64,000 nucleotides of DNA from Nocardia niwae NBRC 108934 = DSM 45340 (GTDB taxonomy: Bacteria > Actinomycetota > Actinomycetes > Mycobacteriales > Mycobacteriaceae). The stretch lies in the NCBI RefSeq assembly GCF_001613465.1, contig NZ_BDCK01000018.1, positions 124,001 to 188,000 of the forward strand. The letters are read 5' to 3'. Made by a program: the position numbers and the translations under genes. Of this stretch, positions 41,136-50,570 are shown one piece after another (position 1 is the stretch's first letter; each line of letters starts with the position of its first letter). The notes beneath the pieces are model-generated. The model worked only from the letters and a program-made list of their open reading frames with translations, did not search any database and was not told where the DNA came from.

Positions 41136-41973
41136 ATGCGCACCAGACTATTTCGTCGAGCCTTCGCCGTTGTCACAGTAGTGACGACCTGTGTGGTGGC
41201 TGCCCTGAGTGAGGGAAGCGCGGCGGCCGAGACGGGTCTCGAACGGTTCGAGCGACAGGTTGTCGCCTGGCGGCCATGTGGTGACGAAAGATTGGACGCG
41301 GCGGGCGCACAATGCTCCGACGTCGTGGTGCCGCTCGACTACGCCGCGCCGGCAGGCGCCACGATCGCCATCGCCATCTCCCGCACTCCCGCGACCGATC
41401 CGGCGAAGCGGCGGGGACTGCTGTTGACCAATCCCGGCGTCCCCGGTCTGGACCCGTCCCCGGTCGTCGAAGGGTTGTCGGCCGAGGTTCGCGCCACGTA
41501 CGACCTGGTCGGCTTCGATCCGCGTGGTATCGGTCGCTCGGCGCCGGTCCGCTGCGGATGGGGGCCGAGCCGTATCCCGGGTGGTGATCGGGCGCCGGGC
41601 CGCACCCGCGCCGCGGGCCCCCGAGTGGTACTGGCGCAATATCGAACGCAGCCGCCTCGAACAGCCCGTCTTCGGCCCGCTCACCAACCACATCGCACCG
41701 TGCGCCTTCTGGCCGCCGCCCGCGGAACCGGCCACCGAGATTCGGAACTCCGTACCCGCCTTGTTGCTCCAGGCGGACGGCGATATCCGCACACCGTATG
41801 CCGGTGCTCGAGCCATGCGCCGGGCGCTGACCGAATCGCGGCTGGTCACGCTGCGGGATACGCGCTGGCACGGCAACCTGGGGCTGCTCAGCAGCTGCGT
41901 GGCGGAATCCGTCGGCACCTACCTACTCGAGGGAATCCTGCCCGCCACCGACTCGGACTGCAGGCGCGGCTGA
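41136..41973 (+). pseudogene. secreted tripeptidyl-aminopeptidase-like alpha/beta hydrolase, internally deleted and frameshifted
   Basis: The 5' part (frame of 41136) begins with a signal peptide, MRTRLFRRAFAVVTVVTTCVVAALSEGSAAA, then VAWRPCGDERLDAAGAQCSDVVVPLDYAAPAG, PGVPGLDP and YDLVGFDPRGIGRSAPVRC, typical of TAP-type exported peptidases. From about 41590 the frame changes, and the 3' part (PEWYWRNIERSRLEQPVFGPLTNHIAPCAFWPPP, NSVPALLLQADGDIRTPYAGARAMRRAL, WHGNLGLLSSCVAESVGTYLLEG) is the C-terminal TAP domain in another frame. About 200 residues, including the nucleophile elbow, are absent. AGGGGG precedes the ATG. The gene is dead. Confidence 0.85.
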
Positions 41974-42111
41974 CGGGCTGGAGGTCGAGGTCAGCGCAAT
42001 CGCGGCCGCGCCGGGGCGATCCGGTCCTCGTCGGTCGGGCGGGAGGCGGCGATGTCGCCGGCGCCGAATCTCGCCGACCTCGGCCCGGCAGCCGGGCGGC
42101 TCGAGCCGAGG

Positions 42112-43008
42112 TCATAGGATGCGCTCTTCGGTCCCGGGTCGCCGTACGAGGCTCGCCGGTCTGGTGACGATCACCGGCACCTCGGCCCCGTGCAGGACCG
42201 CTCGACTCACCGACCCGAGCGGCATCGAGGGCAGCTCGTCGTGCCTGCGGCTGCCCACGACGATCGACCGCGCCTTCTCGCCCACCTCGAGCAGCCGCCT
42301 GGCGGGACGGCCTTCGACCACGACGCGCCGCACGGTGATCTCCGGATACGCCTCGCGGTAGTCGGCCAGGCTCCGGTCGAGCGATTCCTCGGCCTGCTCT
42401 CGTGATTCGGCGAGCGAGCCGTCGCCGCGGGAGGAGAATGCGTGCGTCGCAACGAGATCGGCGCCGCGGAACGCCGCCTCCTCGAAGGCCAGCTCGACAG
42501 CTGCGGCGCTGCTGCCGGAGGCGTCGACGCCGACGACGACAGGCCCGTCACCGTGCTCGACGTCTTGGGGAATGACGGCGACCGGACATCCGGCCTGCCG
42601 GGCCAGCGCGGTGCTCAGCGAGCCCAGCATGGCGCGGCTGAACGCGCCGAGGGCACGAGTGCCGACCACGAGCAGCCGCGCGTTCTCGGATCGGCGGCGC
42701 AGCACCGGAATGGGCGCGGCGTCTGTCAGCTCCGCGGTCACCTCGATCCGGTTGATCGGAGCGGATTCGGCGACTGCCGTGGCGTACGCGATCTCCAGCG
42801 CATCGGATCCGCCCCAGCGGTACCGCGCGGGGACGGACCGCTCGATCTCGACGCCGGAACCGTAGTCGCCGAGGACACCGGTCAGCGAGACCAGATGCAG
42901 CGGTGCGCGGCGATGGGCCGCGTCGACGGCAGCCCAGCGTACGGCGGCGAGCGCTACCTCGGAACCGTCGACACCCACCAGAATCGAAGCATTGCTCATC
43001 GTGGACAT
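42112..43008 (-). CDS. universal stress protein, two tandem UspA domains
   Basis: A 298-aa protein with two UspA domains (ILVGVDGSEVALAAVRWAAVDAA and VVVGVDASGSSAAAVELAFEEAA). The C-terminal ATP-binding motif of each domain is changed: GTRALGAFSRAMLGS in the first and GSRRHDELPSMPLGS in the second, so the usual second Gly (G-x2-G) is Ala and Arg. It may not bind ATP normally. In mycobacteria such proteins are part of the DosR dormancy response. The start at 43008 has GGAGGA 8 nt upstream, and a DosR-box-like palindrome lies 110 nt upstream. The WS/DGAT gene lies directly upstream in the same direction. Confidence 0.93.
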   Translation of the reverse strand: MSTMSNASILVGVDGSEVALAAVRWAAVDAAHRRAPLHLVSLTGVLGDYGSGVEIERSVPARYRWGGSDALEIAYATAVAESAPINRIEVTAELTDAAPIPVLRRRSENARLLVVGTRALGAFSRAMLGSLSTALARQAGCPVAVIPQDVEHGDGPVVVGVDASGSSAAAVELAFEEAAFRGADLVATHAFSSRGDGSLAESREQAEESLDRSLADYREAYPEITVRRVVVEGRPARRLLEVGEKARSIVVGSRRHDELPSMPLGSVSRAVLHGAEVPVIVTRPASLVRRPGTEERIL

Positions 43009-43117
43009 GGGGTGTTCCTCCAGTTCGCATGCAAGGTCCCGAATCGCGGTGACTTACCTGGACGAGTGTCCATCCCCTTGCCCTGGTGGCAGTAGAGCAA
43101 CCGGTAGCCTGCGGCGA

Positions 43118-43131
43118 AGGACCTAGGTCCC
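43118..43131. promoter_or_regulatory. DevR/DosR-box-like palindrome
   Basis: AGGACCTAGGTCCC contains the perfect palindrome GGACCTAGGTCC and fits the DosR core GGGACTTNNGNCCC at 9 of 11 fixed positions. It overlaps the stop codon of the WS/DGAT gene and lies about 110 nt before the universal stress protein start at 43008. Confidence 0.45.
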
Positions 43132-44541
43132 GCCCGCGCGGGGCCCCGGCCGCGATGGCCCGAAGGCCGCTACACGCTCGCTGCCGAGGTCGAGCACGGT
43201 GGCGAAGCCTGCGGCGAGGCATTCGGTCAGCGTTTCGGTGTCTGGGATCGCGGCTGTGTCTGCGTTGATTCCGATGTAGCAGGTTCCGGCATGCGAGGTG
43301 AGGGTTACGTTGACGGCCGTGCCGATGGTGGGGCCGAAGGCGTACATGCGGTCGATCCGCGCGCCGGCGATGTAGAGCGGCACGGGGGAGCCGGGGACGT
43401 TGGAGGCGACGAAGTCGACGTGTTTGAGCATATCGGTCAGCAGCGCGGCGGGCAGGCGGTTCAGCGTTGCCGCGACGGCACCCGACAGCGGTATCGCGGG
43501 TTCGCGTCGCCAGCCCGCGACCGCGGCGTCGACGGCGCGCAGGAGATCCGCGGTATCGGTGATGCCGGCCGGTAACGCGAAGCGAGCGAGCGTGATGCGG
43601 TTGCCGCCGAGCGGGTCGTCCGGGGTGCGCAGGCTGATCGGCATCGTCACCCGCAGCTGGTCGAGCGCCGCGCCGTGCCGGTTGTGATACATGCGCAATC
43701 CGATCACCACTGCGGTCAGGAAGGCGTCGTTGAGGGTGCAGCCCGCAGCCTGTGCGGTACCGCGTAGTCCTGCGAGGGGCACGTCGAGGACCGAGACGCG
43801 GCGGCCGAGGCTTCGCCTGGTCATCACGGGTGAGAACGTCGCGGTGATGGGCCGGGCCAAGCGGACCAGCGACCTCGCCAGCGCGGTGCCTTCGCGCAGC
43901 GCCCCGGCGGGGTTGCGCAGCGCTCGCCATGCGATGGGCGGCGTCGAACGGATACCGCCGGCGAGCAGATCCGAGCCGATCGACAGGTTCCAGGTCACGA
44001 TGTCGCGCAGGGTGCCGGCGTGGTCGCCCAGCGGCTCGGCAGGGTTGCCGTGGTCGGTGCCCGCGCGGTCGAAATCGAGCAGGGCCGTGGCGATCTGGAT
44101 GCCGCCGATACCATCGGTGAGACTGTGGTGCACGGTCAGCACCAAGGCGCATGTCGCGCCTTCCGGACCGCTGAGCAACGTCGCGCGCCACAGCGGGCGG
44201 GCCGGGTCGAATCCGGTCATGGCCTCGGTTCGGGCGAACTCAAGTACTGTCGACATGTTCGCCGGTTGCGGTAGTGCGGATCGTCGCAGATGCCAGGACA
44301 GGTCGAAATCCGGATCGAGTGCCCACCGTGGCGGGGCGAGGCCGAGCGGCACGGCGATGAGCCGATGCCGAAGTCTGGGCACGACGCGGCTGCCGCGATC
44401 CATCGTCCGGGCCAGTCGATCGGGGTCCGGTTCGGTGTCGAGCATCAGCACCGACACGATCGTCGAGCGCAGGACCGGGTCGCGCTCCATGTTCCAGGAG
44501 AACAGGTCCGACTGCGACATGTGGGATTCGCGGGCGTCCAT
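43123..44541 (-). CDS. wax ester synthase/diacylglycerol acyltransferase (WS/DGAT), Tgs type
   Basis: A 472-aa acyltransferase with the catalytic HHxxxDG motif as HHSLTDG (138-144) and the C-terminal NVPGSPVPLYIAGARIDRMYAFGPTIGTAVNVTLTSHAGTCYIGINAD stretch of the WS/DGAT family. It joins acyl-CoA to diacylglycerol or fatty alcohol to make storage triacylglycerol or wax. In M. tuberculosis the DosR-controlled tgs1 has this role in dormancy; here a DosR-box-like element lies 267 nt upstream in the divergent region. ATG 44541 is preferred to GTG 44544. It is followed by a universal stress protein gene, a pairing that fits the same regulon. Confidence 0.92.
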   Translation of the reverse strand: MDARESHMSQSDLFSWNMERDPVLRSTIVSVLMLDTEPDPDRLARTMDRGSRVVPRLRHRLIAVPLGLAPPRWALDPDFDLSWHLRRSALPQPANMSTVLEFARTEAMTGFDPARPLWRATLLSGPEGATCALVLTVHHSLTDGIGGIQIATALLDFDRAGTDHGNPAEPLGDHAGTLRDIVTWNLSIGSDLLAGGIRSTPPIAWRALRNPAGALREGTALARSLVRLARPITATFSPVMTRRSLGRRVSVLDVPLAGLRGTAQAAGCTLNDAFLTAVVIGLRMYHNRHGAALDQLRVTMPISLRTPDDPLGGNRITLARFALPAGITDTADLLRAVDAAVAGWRREPAIPLSGAVAATLNRLPAALLTDMLKHVDFVASNVPGSPVPLYIAGARIDRMYAFGPTIGTAVNVTLTSHAGTCYIGINADTAAIPDTETLTECLAAGFATVLDLGSERVAAFGPSRPGPRAGGT

Positions 44542-44807
44542 CACCTGCTGCCCCCGTCCACTCCGGACGACGTGCCCTGGCCCGCGCCGACTCGGTTGTG
44601 CGAATCAGCTGATGTGTGGTGCGCCCTCGACCGGCGCGCGGACCGGACGACATTCATACCGTTCAGTCTTCTTCAGTGGCGTCCGGCGGTGACCGATGAC
44701 GAAGACCCTTGTTCGAAGGCCCTTCGTCCTCTCTTGTCCGGGACGCAGCCGGAATGCTTTCTGAGCGGCGGGCACGCGGTGATCGACGGTCCGTACCGGA
44801 GGAGTCG

Positions 44808-44821
44808 GGGACATTCGGCCC
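44808..44821. promoter_or_regulatory. DevR/DosR-box-like element between WS/DGAT and hydrolase-ABC operon
   Basis: GGGACATTCGGCCC, flanked as TCGG and CCGA, matches GGGACTTNNGNCCC at 10 of 11 fixed positions. It lies in the 372-nt divergent region, 267 nt from the WS/DGAT start and 93 nt from the hydrolase start at 44914. Either or both could be controlled. Confidence 0.45.
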
Positions 44822-44913
44822 CGAACTTCGTGCCGATGTCCTCCTCCAGCGCCGCCCGGGACAACCACACGCTGATAGTGCCCGCCGACGAGCAGCGAGT
44901 GAACGGAGCAGCC

Positions 44914-46371
44914 GTGCTGATAAACGAGGACATCCGAATAGCGGACCGGATCACCCGCCTGGTCAATCGCCGGCCAGTTGTCGGCGCGGCGGTGGCGGTC
45001 GTGCGCGCGGGCCGGATGGAATTCGCTGGGCATGGCCTGGCCGATCTGGACGCACAGCGACCGGTCACCGAGGACACGGTCTTCCGGGTGGCGTCCATTA
45101 CCAAAACCTTCACCGCGATCGCGGTGATGCAGCTGTGGGAGCGCGGCTTGATCGATCTGGACGCGCCGGCGAGCGCGTACCTGCGTTCCTATCGCCTGGT
45201 TCCCGACGATGCGCGATTCGGACCGGTGACGGTGCGCCACTTGCTGACCCATACCTCCGGGGTAGGCGAGACAGCGCACCCTCGCCGGGTGCTGAAGCCC
45301 GATTTCGGGGAAAGCGTCGCGCCGGGTGAGCCCGTGCCGACATTGGCCGACTACTACCGACGTGGATTGCGCGTCCAGGCGGATCCGGGCACGAGATGGA
45401 CCTACACCAACCATGGTTTCGCCACGCTCGGGCAGATCGTCGCCGACGTCACCGGCCTCGCCTTCGCCGACTATACGCGCGAGCGGCTCTTCCGGCCGCT
45501 GGGGATGTTCGATACCGGCCTTACCGCGCGCATGTTCACGCCGGCGCGCAGGGCGGTCGGATACACACTCCGCGCGCACGGGCCGGAGGAGGTCGCGCAT
45601 CGCGAGATGATCACCGAGGCGGCGGCCTCGGTCTACTCCACAGCTCGGGACATGAGCAGGTACGTCACCGCGCTGCTGAACGGCGGCGGGAACGAGTACG
45701 GGTCTGTGGTCGAATCCTCGACGCTGGCGATGATGTTCGCGCCGCATTACCAACCCGATCCTCGTGTCCCGGGAATGGGTCTGGGATTCTTCCGCGGCCG
45801 GGCCGGGAATCATTCCGTGATCGAGCACCAAGGCATCCTGCCCGGGTTCAACTCGCAGATGTGGCTGGCCCCCGACGACGGGCTCGGGCTCATGGTCTGC
45901 GTCACCGGCGGGCATCGCGCGACGCTCTGGCTTCCGGCCGAGACCTCGGCGCTGCTGCACGAGCTACTCGGTGCCGCACAGCCGGTGATCCGCGACGACG
46001 TCGCGCACCATCCGGAGATCTGGTCGGAGATCTGTGGGTTCTATCCGCTACCGGGAGCAGTCACCGATGTCCGGGCCCGATCGATGGTGGGCGCCGGCGC
46101 CGAGGTTCGGATCAGCGGCGGCCGGCCGGTATTGCGGGTGCTCACTCCGATTCCCGCGCTGCTGCGCGGGCTGCCCCTGCATCCTGATGATCCGGACGAC
46201 CCTTTCGGTTTCCGCATCGACATGACCCGCTGGGGCATCGGCACCGGCAGGATTCTGTTCAGTCGCGACCCCGTCGACGAGACGATGCGAATGCACTTCG
46301 ATCTGCATCCGCTCACGCTGCGGAAATCGAGAAATTCGTTGACACCTCGTATGAGAAGGATGCTCTTATGA
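44914..46371 (+). CDS. beta-lactamase-family (class C-like) serine hydrolase
   Basis: A 485-aa serine hydrolase of the class C beta-lactamase/DD-peptidase/esterase superfamily. The nucleophile motif is SITK in [20 protein letters not shown], the YxN motif is YTNHG, and [11 protein letters not shown] and [11 protein letters not shown] are further family marks. The start is GTG 44914 with GGAG 5-6 nt upstream; the longer frame from 44836 or earlier lacks a site. No signal peptide is seen from this start. Its stop overlaps the ABC ATPase start by 4 nt, so hydrolase, ATPase and permease are translated together. The substrate could be a peptide antibiotic or ester compound. Confidence 0.88.
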   Translation: MLINEDIRIADRITRLVNRRPVVGAAVAVVRAGRMEFAGHGLADLDAQRPVTEDTVFRVASITKTFTAIAVMQLWERGLIDLDAPASAYLRSYRLVPDDARFGPVTVRHLLTHTSGVGETAHPRRVLKPDFGESVAPGEPVPTLADYYRRGLRVQADPGTRWTYTNHGFATLGQIVADVTGLAFADYTRERLFRPLGMFDTGLTARMFTPARRAVGYTLRAHGPEEVAHREMITEAAASVYSTARDMSRYVTALLNGGGNEYGSVVESSTLAMMFAPHYQPDPRVPGMGLGFFRGRAGNHSVIEHQGILPGFNSQMWLAPDDGLGLMVCVTGGHRATLWLPAETSALLHELLGAAQPVIRDDVAHHPEIWSEICGFYPLPGAVTDVRARSMVGAGAEVRISGGRPVLRVLTPIPALLRGLPLHPDDPDDPFGFRIDMTRWGIGTGRILFSRDPVDETMRMHFDLHPLTLRKSRNSLTPRMRRMLL

Positions 46372-47282
46372 GCGAACCAGCGATCTCGATCGTCGGCCTG
46401 AGGAAGTCCTTCGGCCCGGCGCGAGCGCTCGACGGTTTGGACTTGACCGTGCGAACCGGCGAGGTCCACGGGTTCCTGGGTCCGAACGGCTCGGGCAAGA
46501 CGACGACGATCCGCGTTCTGCTGGGCCTGTTCCGGTCCGACGCGGGGACGGTACGCATGCTCGGCGGCGATCCGTGGTCGGACGCGGTCGCCCTGCACGC
46601 TCGATTGGCATACGTGCCGGGTGAGGTCACCCTGTGGCCCGGGATCACCGGGGGTGAGGTCATCGACCTGATGGGGCGGCTGCGCGGTGGGATCGACCGG
46701 CGCCGCCGCGCCGAGCTGCTGGAGCGATTCGATCTCGACCCGCGTCAGAAGGCGCGCGCGTACTCCAAGGGCAACCGCCAGAAAGTAGCGCTCGTGGCGG
46801 CGTTGGCCTCGAACGCCGAACTGCTGTTGCTCGACGAGCCGACTGTCGGCCTCGATCCGCTGAAGGAGGCCGAATTCCAACGGTGCATTGCGGAATCGAA
46901 ACACGAGGGCCGGACCGTGCTGCTGTCCAGTCATATCCTTGCCGAGGTCGAGGCGCTGTGCGATCGGGTGAGCATCATCCGGCACGGCCGCACGGTGGAA
47001 AGCGGCAGCCTGTCGCAGCTGCGGCATCTGACCCGCACCACGATCGCCGTCGAAACCATCCGGACCCCGACGGAACTGGATGCGATGGCGGGTGTGCACG
47101 ACCTCGCGCGTAACGGCACCCGGGCCAGGTTCGACGTGGACACCGCGCACTTGGAGGACGTGATGCGCGTACTGGCCGATCTCGGTGTGCGCAGCCTCAC
47201 CAGCACACCGCCCACGCTCGAGGACATCTTCCTGCGCCACTACGGCAGCGTTTCGGCGCCCGCGGGAAAGGCACCACGATGA
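46368..47282 (+). CDS. ABC-2 type transporter ATP-binding protein
   Basis: A 304-aa exporter ATPase. Walker A is GPNGSGKT (38-45), Walker B is LLLLDEP (153-159) and the H-loop is [11 protein letters not shown]. The signature is YSKGN (132-136) in place of LSGGQ, which is normal for the ABC-2/DrrA-type branch. The C-terminal part ([21 protein letters not shown]) is the typical tail. It overlaps the hydrolase gene and the permease gene by 4 nt each. It drives the 12-helix permease encoded next, probably to export a drug-like or peptide substrate. Confidence 0.94.
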   Translation: MSEPAISIVGLRKSFGPARALDGLDLTVRTGEVHGFLGPNGSGKTTTIRVLLGLFRSDAGTVRMLGGDPWSDAVALHARLAYVPGEVTLWPGITGGEVIDLMGRLRGGIDRRRRAELLERFDLDPRQKARAYSKGNRQKVALVAALASNAELLLLDEPTVGLDPLKEAEFQRCIAESKHEGRTVLLSSHILAEVEALCDRVSIIRHGRTVESGSLSQLRHLTRTTIAVETIRTPTELDAMAGVHDLARNGTRARFDVDTAHLEDVMRVLADLGVRSLTSTPPTLEDIFLRHYGSVSAPAGKAPR

Positions 47283-48898
47283 GCGCCCCCGCGCGGGCTC
47301 GGCCGCGGCTGCGGGAGAACCTTTCCGGAGCCGGGACGCTGCTGCGCTTCTCGCTCCTGCGCGAGCGGTTCGCCGTGCCGTGCTGGCTGCTCGGCTCCGG
47401 CGCGCTGTTGGCCTTCCAATCCCTCGGCAGTCAGCGCTTCTACGACTCCCCGCAGAAGCTCGCGCAGATCCGCGAGACGATGAGTGCCAGCGCGGCCACC
47501 GTCGCCATGGGCGGTCCGACCCAATTGCTGACCAGCATCGGTGGCGAGATCGTCTTCGAGATCTTCGCCTACCTCGCGGTGGTCGTCGCGTTGATGAACA
47601 TGTTCCTGGTCGGCCGGCATACCCGCTCGGACGAGGAGACCGGCCGGGCCGAATTGCTGCGCTCGGCACGGGTGGGCCGTCGGGCGCCCGCCGTCGCCGC
47701 TCTCGCGCTGGCAGGTCTGGCCGATGTCGCCGTAGCACTGGTTGTTTTCGCCGCCGCCGTCGCAACCGGTCTCCCCGCGAGTGGATCTCTCCTGCTGGGA
47801 GTCGCGATCGGGGGCGTGGGCATCACGTTCGCCGCCGTCACGGCGGTCGCGGCGCAGGTGTTCGAGAATCCGCACAGCGTGTACGGGGCGGTCGGACTTG
47901 CCCTGGCGGCCGCTTACGTGGCACGCGCGATCGGTGATGTGGGTACCGGAGCCGCCTCGTGGACATCGCCTATCGGATGGGGTCAGCGCAGCTATCCGTA
48001 CGCGGGCGACCGCTGGTGGACAGTACTGCTGTTCGCCGGCGCGGCACTGGCGCTGACCGCCGTGGCGTTCGCTCTGCTGGACCGGCGCGACTTCGGTGCC
48101 GGGCTTCTGCCGTACGGAACCGGACGCGCGACGGCGACTCGGTGGCTGGGATCGCCGCTGGGCCTGGCCTGGCGGTTGCAGCGTGGTTCCCTGGCCGGTT
48201 GGACTGTAGGGGTTTTCGCGCTCGGGGCAGCGTACGGCTCGTTCGCCGAGAGTATCGAGGACTACCTCGCAGACAATCCCGAGATCGCCGCCTATCTTCC
48301 CGGCGGCGCCGCCGACGCGGTGAACTCGTATCTGTCGCTCACTGTTTCGATCGTCGCGTTGCTCACTGCGGCTTTCGGCGTCGCGAGTCCGCTGCGCGCC
48401 CGCGGCGAGGAGACCGCGGGCCGGGTGGAGCCGCTACTGGCCGCACCCGTCAGCCGGAATCACTGGCTGGCGAGTCACCTCAGTGTCGCACTGGCCGGCG
48501 GTGCTGTGGTGCTGGCCGTCGGCGGATTCGGTCTCGGGCTGACCTATGGCTTGACGATCGGCGACGCCGTCCAGCCGCTGCGAATGACCGGCGCGGCGCT
48601 GGTGTATCTCCCGGCCGTCTGGTCGGTGACGGCGGTCGCGGCACTCGCCTTCGGCTGGGTGCCGAGGGCGGCTGCCGCCGTGGCATGGGCCGTCTTCGCC
48701 TACTGCGCCGTGGCCTTGCTTTTCGCGGATGCCTTCGATTGGCCCGATTGGTTCGACGCCGCGTCTCCGTTCACGCACACTCCGGACGTGCCGCTGCGGA
48801 CCGTCACCGCGGCACCGATACTCGCGATAGTGTCGAGCGCCCTGGTCTGCCTGGCGCTCGGTTTCGCCGGTTTCCGCCGCCGCGACGCCGGCTACTGA
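47279..48898 (+). CDS. ABC-2 type exporter permease, tetronasin/polyketide-exporter type
   Basis: A 539-aa membrane protein with about 12 predicted helices in two halves, each with the pattern of an ABC-2 exporter ([62 protein letters not shown] in the first half; [28 protein letters not shown] in the second). This fused double-permease layout is typical of actinobacterial tetronasin-resistance-like exporters. It pairs with the ATPase encoded upstream (4-nt overlap). The substrate is unknown; self-resistance or lipid export are possible. Confidence 0.9.
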   Translation: MSAPARARPRLRENLSGAGTLLRFSLLRERFAVPCWLLGSGALLAFQSLGSQRFYDSPQKLAQIRETMSASAATVAMGGPTQLLTSIGGEIVFEIFAYLAVVVALMNMFLVGRHTRSDEETGRAELLRSARVGRRAPAVAALALAGLADVAVALVVFAAAVATGLPASGSLLLGVAIGGVGITFAAVTAVAAQVFENPHSVYGAVGLALAAAYVARAIGDVGTGAASWTSPIGWGQRSYPYAGDRWWTVLLFAGAALALTAVAFALLDRRDFGAGLLPYGTGRATATRWLGSPLGLAWRLQRGSLAGWTVGVFALGAAYGSFAESIEDYLADNPEIAAYLPGGAADAVNSYLSLTVSIVALLTAAFGVASPLRARGEETAGRVEPLLAAPVSRNHWLASHLSVALAGGAVVLAVGGFGLGLTYGLTIGDAVQPLRMTGAALVYLPAVWSVTAVAALAFGWVPRAAAAVAWAVFAYCAVALLFADAFDWPDWFDAASPFTHTPDVPLRTVTAAPILAIVSSALVCLALGFAGFRRRDAGY

Positions 48899-48926
48899 GC
48901 GAGGTGTCGTCCACCCGCACGTCGGG

Positions 48927-49097
48927 TCAGCGGAACCAGATGCGGCGAGGGCCTCGTACTGGATCCCGCTGGAGGGTGTCGTCGTGACCGCGGCACCACT
49001 GGTCCGGCGGGGTGGCGGCGCGGACCGCGTCGAGGTGCGCACCGCAGCCGGCCCAGGTGGTCTTGCCGCAGACGCGGCAGGTGACGGGGGAGCACAT
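48927..49097 (-). CDS. 56-aa cysteine-rich putative metal-binding protein
   Basis: This small gene is short but convincing: MCSPVTCRVCGKTTWAGCG, then AHLDAVRAATPPDQWCRGHDD and RDPVRGPRRIWFR. The CxxC pair (CRVC), a further Cys (AGCG) plus His, and QWCRGH suggest a zinc-ribbon-like fold; similar proteins with CGKTTWAGCGxHxD occur widely in actinobacteria without known function. Its ATG overlaps the stop of the nitroreductase-like gene (TGATG), so translation should be coupled. It is not visible among longer frames. A role alongside the thioredoxin-like protein is plausible, e.g. as a redox or metal partner. Confidence 0.7.
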   Translation of the reverse strand: MCSPVTCRVCGKTTWAGCGAHLDAVRAATPPDQWCRGHDDTLQRDPVRGPRRIWFR

Positions 49098-49708
49098 CAG
49101 GGCTGTTCCTCGATGCCGACGAAGGTGGGCGGGCCTTGGTAGGGGCGCTGCAGCGCGGCGAATCCCGGAGTGGTGGCCGCGGTGACGATGGCATCCAGCA
49201 GTGCGGGGGCATGTCGAGCAGGGGGAGGCTCGGTCAAGACGGGGCCACCGAAGGCGTGGCCATCGATGCTGATGATCGGGCTGCCGCCACTCCCGCCGAG
49301 CGCGGTCTGGCTGGCGTGATGGGCGCGGGCGACTGCGGCGTCGTAGCGAGCGTCATCGAGCGATTCGAGCAGCGGGTGATCGAGTCCGGTCGCGTCCAGA
49401 GCTGCGGTTATCGCGTCGTCGACGGGCTGTGCGCGCACATGCAATCGCAGGCCCAGCGCCAGGTAGAGCGGTGCGAAGGTGGCCTGGCCGTCATGCTCGA
49501 CCGCGGCGGCGAACACACGGCCGATCCGGAGTGATCGGGTCATCATCGGCGCGTGGTGGGCATCGACGTCGCGACCCCCGTTGAGTACCGCCAGACTCAT
49601 CTGGCGCAAGGTCACCACGTGGTCGGTGCCGGCGCTGTCGAGCAGCCACTGCGCGGCCACCCAGGCGAATGGGCACACCGGATCCACATACAGGTCGATA
49701 TCGGCCAT
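49097..49708 (-). CDS. DsbA-like protein, mycothiol-dependent nitroreductase (Rv2466c) family
   Basis: A 203-aa thioredoxin-fold protein beginning MADIDLYVDPVCPFAWVAAQWLLD. Mycobacterial Rv2466c has a CPWC active site; here it is CPFA (Cys12, Ala15), so only the first Cys is kept and chemistry must be monothiol, probably mixed with mycothiol. The DsbA-type helical insert and cis-Pro region GGSGGSPIISIDGHAFGGPVL are present. A perfect AGGAGG lies 6 nt before ATG 49708. It is divergent from the CsoR-family gene across 146 nt with two palindromic operators, so it is likely part of that sensor's regulon. Confidence 0.85.
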   Translation of the reverse strand: MADIDLYVDPVCPFAWVAAQWLLDSAGTDHVVTLRQMSLAVLNGGRDVDAHHAPMMTRSLRIGRVFAAAVEHDGQATFAPLYLALGLRLHVRAQPVDDAITAALDATGLDHPLLESLDDARYDAAVARAHHASQTALGGSGGSPIISIDGHAFGGPVLTEPPPARHAPALLDAIVTAATTPGFAALQRPYQGPPTFVGIEEQP

Positions 49709-49767
49709 GGAAATCCTCCTGTCGTCGGCATACGGAGACATATGGGCCGGGGTATAGTCGGAACCAG

Positions 49768-49785
49768 TATACCCCCAGGGGTATA
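49768..49785. promoter_or_regulatory. CsoR-family operator, site 1
   Basis: TATACCCCCAGGGGTATA is an 8-bp perfect inverted repeat around a 2-nt centre, with the A/T-flanked C-run and G-run expected of CsoR/RcnR/CstR-type repressors. It lies 60 nt upstream of the nitroreductase-like start. Confidence 0.8.
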
Positions 49786-49805
49786 TCGGCTTAAGTAGGC
49801 AGACT

Positions 49806-49821
49806 ATACCCGTAGGGGTAT
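49806..49821. promoter_or_regulatory. CsoR-family operator, site 2
   Basis: ATACCCGTAGGGGTAT differs from site 1 (ATACCCCCAGGGGTAT) at only two central positions. The two sites are 37 bp apart centre to centre, and this one lies 34 nt before the CsoR-family start, fitting autoregulation. Confidence 0.75.
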
Positions 49822-49830
49822 TATGGGTAG

Positions 49831-50124
<294 letters not shown>

Positions 50125-50156
50125 CCAGCAACCGCCCGCTACGGAAGGACCGCACC

Positions 50157-50570
50157 ATGGATCTGGGACTGTCCACCACTGTGCACACCAGTTTCGACGA
50201 CGCCGTCGCCCGGACCCGGACCGCCCTGAGCGAGCAGGGGTTCGGCGTCCTCACCGAGATCGACCTCCGAGCCACCCTGAAAGCCAAACTCGACAAGAAC
50301 ATGGAGGATTACCTGATCCTCGGGGCCTGCAATCCGTCCTTGGCCCACGAGGCGGTCGGCATCGACCGGCAGATCGGGCTCCTGCTGCCCTGCAACGTCG
50401 CGGTGCGCCGGAACCCCGACTCGGACGCCGAGGTCATCGTGGAAGCGATGAATCCGCAACTGTTGGTCGAGGTCACGAATGAACCGGCTCTGCAATCCGT
50501 AGCCAGGAGAGCGGCCGTCAAGCTACAGGCTGCCATCGACTCCTTGAGCACCCTGCGCAGCAGCCGATGA
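50157..50570 (+). CDS. DUF302 domain protein
   Basis: A 137-aa single-domain DUF302 protein: TTVHTSFDDAVARTRTALSEQGFGVLTEIDLRATLKAKLD, YLILGACNPSLAHEAVGIDRQIGLLLPCNVAVRRN and VEAMNPQLLVEVTNEPALQSVARRA. The conserved Cys in ILGACNP and LLPCNV are typical. DUF302 genes often stand next to CsoR/CstR-type regulators and sulfur or redox genes, but the biochemical role is unknown. The start at 50157 has GGAAGGA 7-9 nt upstream. Its last 48 nt overlap the convergent SRPBCC gene. It is probably under the CsoR-family repressor. Confidence 0.9.
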   Translation: MDLGLSTTVHTSFDDAVARTRTALSEQGFGVLTEIDLRATLKAKLDKNMEDYLILGACNPSLAHEAVGIDRQIGLLLPCNVAVRRNPDSDAEVIVEAMNPQLLVEVTNEPALQSVARRAAVKLQAAIDSLSTLRSSR

